Shown: piece by piece, positions 60,371 to 64,000 of the stretch
How the letters are laid out: every line of letters starts with the position of its first letter
How positions within the stretch are numbered: the first letter of the stretch is position 1
NCBI GenBank assembly: GCA_949130485.1
Contig: OX422183.1
Span: 26,241,316-26,305,315, forward strand
Length of the DNA stretch: 64,000 nucleotides
Direction of reading: 5' to 3'
Source: Agelas oroides
Taxonomy: Eukaryota > Porifera > Demospongiae > Agelasida > Agelasidae
Program-made: the position numbers and the translations under genes
Notes under the pieces: model-generated
The model's input: the letters and a program-made list of their open reading frames with translations, nothing else
Told to the model about the DNA's origin: nothing
The model's database searches: none

Positions 60371-62882
60371 TTGACTCTACCCTCTCTTTCGTTGATATAC
60401 CTGGTTCTACTAGGTTCATTATGACATCCCCCAACTTTTGTAGTTGTACTGGATTACCCTTAACTCTACTTTGTTGTACTTGACTCACCCAACTCTATGC
60501 TATAATGCTCTGCCAGGTTTAGTTGAACTCTCCTACAGTCTGCTACGTTGTACTACTAGAATCTATACAACACTCTGTATCCCACTCTTCCGCAGCTTCT
60601 AATGGAATCTGCCTGACTCCACTACACTCTACCATAGCTCTACCTGATTCTAAGGGACTGTGCTTGACTCCACCTGTCTCTGCCATGGCTCTATCTGATT
60701 CTACAGTAAAGTATTTGACTCCACCTCACTTCACCATGGATTTCCTGGTTCCAATCAATGCCACCCTTACTCTACATCTTTGTGGTTCTACTTGACTGTT
60801 GTCATTTTTCAAAGATAGTGGTTTTGTTGCTTCTTCCTTTTTTCCTACTTATATGCACTTACTCCTTACTAAAGCATCCCTGCATGTCTCAAGAAGTCAT
60901 GCTAGTACAACTAGGGCAGAATCTACATCTAGTGAGGTTTTCTGTATTGAAGAAGTCCCACAAGCAACTTTACACTGACATGAATTCTGCTCAATGTAAC
61001 ACGCTATTACAGCAGAAACCCTTCCCCCTGACTCACCTCAGAACCAGCCAACTCCCCCTCCACTTATCCCCAGTAACAGTCTAACCTCTTTCCACAACAC
61101 GTACACTAGCTCCCAGCATGAAGAGTCCTTATCTGGATTCCTTCAATTATTCAGCCCTACCCTAGCATACATGTAATCTGGAACAAATGGCCATCACCCT
61201 CCCACCCTCTCCCTCTCCCTCAAAGATCCCTATGGATTAGGGGGAGACATAATTTGCAGTTTTGTGAGTGTTACCTCAGCAAATGGGAGCTACGATGTGC
61301 GTCGTAGCAGTGTTGGCGCTCTCCCACCCGACACCCCAACCACTGCTGTGTAGCTATCTCTTGGATACACTGACAACGCAGTGGGAATGGAGGCGATGTA
61401 GCTAGCTACACTACCTGCAATGTTGAAATTCTTAGAAGCTAGTAGCTATAGATAGTGAGGTGTACAAAAATCATATAAGCTAGGCAGTAATGTTGATGAC
61501 ATTCTGCCAAATGCATGCAAGTGAACTAAAAAAATGAGCAAAAAGTTTCCCCACTAGGGTGAGGTCTTGGGGTATTGGGCTACCACGACACAAGCAACAC
61601 TACATGGCCAGAACAAGTCCCAGGTAACACCTGATGGCAGAGCCAGAGCCCCTCTCCTCCTTGCAGCTGGCTAGGCTGACACCCCTGGTTCCACTCAGTG
61701 TCCAGAGTCTGTGGGATGTAAGGGAGGAACAGAGCGGCCCCTAGACCATATCGAGCAGCCAACTCGCATAGCTCTGAACCTTCTAACAGCTTTGGTTATG
61801 ACTGTTAGTCCCCACAGTCTCCATGTAGGACACTCCCCAACAGCTGCGCACAGTGTGGGTACTAGTAAAAGTGTTTTTCTCCTATTTATACTGCTATAAA
61901 ATGCGTCCCTAATAATTATGGGTTTCGAAACAATGAATATCATTAACGTCTCGTTAATTACATTTCCGCTTGCACCTCATTAGCCCTCGCGGTCGCGGAA
62001 CCAGACTCGGACTCCGCGAGCTAACCAGATCCAAACGCAGTTTTTGTCACTACTGGCAGGAGCCGTGTGAAGGTCTGCAGTCTAGATCAAAGGACAAATG
62101 TTAGCTTCAGGCTAGGGTATAGCTGGAAGTAACAGCTAGCCACACGATCATGGCTGCGAGTCAACGTATCAGAGACAGTGCTGCATTGCGTCTCAGATGA
62201 TGTGGTGTCTTCTGGTTTCCCATGGTGTCTCATCGTCTAGCAGGTACAGGGTGCACTTGCAGATTGCTCTGAGATGAACAGTCAGTAAGATATCAAGGTG
62301 ATTGTGTAACCAACATAGGCAGTGTTGTCCCATTGTGTCTCATGATGTCACATGGGATCTCATGTTACATGATAGTTCGTCTTGTCTGATGGTTTCAAGG
62401 TTTCATGTCGAAGCACCCTGATGACCAGTGTTTTTGAAGCATATCTACCGAAAAAAAAAATGTGACTTTGCCATAACTGCCCAACCCATTTATGACATAA
62501 ATGCCACACTTATTCAAGCGATGAATGTCTCATTCCCATATTACATTGCATTTTGTAACTTCTGACTTTATGCATCTTGAAATTTTCACCTAATGAACAT
62601 CGATTTGCCAACTGGTGCTGGTGCCCCCCCACTTGACACACAACCGCCTCTGTTGCTGTCCCACTATCCATTCCGTGTTTTTCTGTTTCTGTGTCTTTCA
62701 CTTTTGTCCATCTGTCCCTGTCCCTATGTCCCTGTTTGCTTCCATGTGTCCCTGTCCTGGAAATTTTCACCTAATGAACATCGATTTGCCAGCTGGTGTT
62801 GGTACACCCCCACTTGACGCACAACTGCCTCTGTTGCTGTCCCACTATCCATTCTATGTTCTGCTTCTGTGTCTTTCACTTT
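60371..62882. repeat. Core unit, copy 7 (full length, small deletions)
   Basis: 2.51 kb. It has lost exactly 20 bp between the two CGCTTGC repeats of the CpG-rich segment (near 61970), removing the Z-DNA-like tract. Minus-facing TATA-like box 61883-61890; CpG hairpin 61993-61999 with 62013-62019; 1567-type hairpin intact. The VNTR is down to two units; the 70-bp AT-rich segment is present (about 62533-62600); tail module twice. A run of A (about 62453-62460) replaces the usual ccaaaaaacaagtc. Confidence 0.9.
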
Positions 62883-64000
62883 GTCCATCTGTGCCTGTCC
62901 CTACGTCCCTGTCAATGTCCCTGTCACTATCCCTGTTCCCCTGTCCCTGTTGCTGTCACTATCGCTGGCCCCTGTCCCTATTCCTCTGTCCCTTTCCCTG
63001 TTCTAATCCGTCTGTCCCTGTCCCTATGTCTGTCCTTCTCCCCTTGCCCCGGTACCTGTCCCTGCCCATCTTCCTCTGTCACAGGTCTGTCTCTGATCTC
63101 GTACCAGTATCATTCTTTGCTTCTTTGTCATCTTCCCTCTCCCCTCCACTGTGTCCTTCTGCTCCTGTTTTTATCCCTCCAGGACCATTTCTGGCCCTCT
63201 CTTCCCGTTCCCCCATTCCTGTCCCTCTGTCCCTGTCTCTCTGTCGCTGTCACTCTGTCCGTGTCTCAGTCACCATTCCATTCCTTCTTTCCTTATTCTT
63301 GTCCGTCTGGTGTGTTTCTGTTGCTGTCCAAGCCCCCATTTCCATGTCCCTTTCCGTAGATCCCCGTTTCTGTCCTCCTTTCCCTGTTCCTGTCCCTGTC
63401 TGTCTGTCACAGTCCCTGTCCTTCGGTCCATGTCCATCTGCCCTTTCTCTGTTCCTGTACCTTTCGCTGTGATTACTTCCTGTCCCTCTCTCAGCCTGTC
63501 ACTGTCCCTCTGTCCCTTTCCTTACGTCTGTCAATTGTCCCTCCGTCCCTGTGTCCTTGTACGTCTGTCCTCGCGCCTATTTCTGTGTCCCTCTCCCTGT
63601 TCACCTGTCCCCCTGTCCCTGTCCTCTGTTCCGATCCCTGTCCCTCTGTCCTTGTTCCCTGTCACTCTCCCTGTCACTCTCCCTGTCACTCTCCCTGTCC
63701 CTCTGTGCTGTCCCTCTGTCCTTGTACCTCTGTCCTTGTCCCTCTGTCCTTGTCCCTCTGTCTTTGTCCCCTATCACTCTCCCTGTCCCCCTGTCCCTGT
63801 CCCTCTGTTCCGGTCCCGTTCCCTCTGTCCTTGTCCCCTGTCCCCCTGTCGCTGACCCTCTGTCCCTGTCCCTCTGTGCTATCCCTCTGTCCTTCTCCGT
63901 CTGTCCTTGTTCCCTGTCACTCTCCCTGTCCCACTGTCCCTGTCCCTCTGACGTGTCCCTCAGTCCCTCTCCCCTGGCACTCTCCCTGTCTCCCTGTCCC
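62883..64000. repeat. Satellite array segment 9 (runs off the window)
   Basis: Post-core module closely matching those after cores 1-6, then 14-mer satellite continuing past the window edge. Around 63655-63700 a short run of ctccctgtcact units shows local slippage. No gene seen. Confidence 0.9.

Noticed and set aside
1-64000. Telomeric or subtelomeric tract
   Set aside because: The hexamer TGTCCC/GGGACA has telomere-like length, but there are no tandem TTAGGG/CCCTAA runs. Subtelomeric position cannot be judged from the window.

Overview
The window is eukaryotic repeat DNA and holds no ordinary host gene that I can support. By my reading about 70% of it is a degenerate, strand-asymmetric satellite. 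The basic word is about 14 bp (CCCTGTCCCTCTGT, itself built from the hexamer TGTCCC). It carries pyrimidines on the given strand and GGGACA-type purine runs on the other. The words are organised into sub-repeats of roughly 73-89 bp, kb-scale blocks, and a higher-order repeat whose phase is marked by a unique-sequence core of about 2.5 kb. The type of selfish DNA present (a LINE with a restriction-like endonuclease, a hAT-type MITE, a Helitron end) suggests an invertebrate, possibly an early-branching metazoan such as a sponge or cnidarian. That placement is inference only.

Layout: array 1-640; core 1 641-3182; array 3183-9140; truncated LINE on the minus strand 9141-12113; array 12114-19810 (with a 2,112-bp near-identical tandem duplication and an AT-rich island at 18249-18400); core 2 19811-22838, split by a 460-bp hAT-like MITE; array 22839-32005 (island 31076-31225); core 3 32006-34118, deleted internally; array 34119-40369 (with a Helitron-like 3' end at 39014-39142); 5'-truncated core 4 40370-41110; array 41111-43216; doubly deleted core 5 43217-44841; array 44842-53202 (island 51625-51774); core 6 53203-55749; array 55750-60370; core 7 60371-62882; array 62883-64000.

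Each full core holds, in order: a CTCTAC-rich stretch with a 51-bp minisatellite, a small hairpin, a conserved block with back-to-back TATA-like boxes, a CpG-rich segment with Z-DNA-like and palindromic motifs, a 24-bp VNTR (2-6 units depending on copy), and a duplicated tail that grades into the satellite. The core therefore looks like a promoter-like or non-coding unit amplified with the satellite. No protein frame in it is kept intact in all copies.

The only convincing coding sequence is the reverse transcriptase/endonuclease ORF at 9324-12113. The many long open frames in the arrays follow from the stop-free 14-mer and should not be annotated as genes. The three mobile elements belong to three different classes, and the MITE is present in one core copy with the other cores giving the empty site. 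Together the copies form a natural record of insertion, slippage, deletion and exchange within one macrosatellite.
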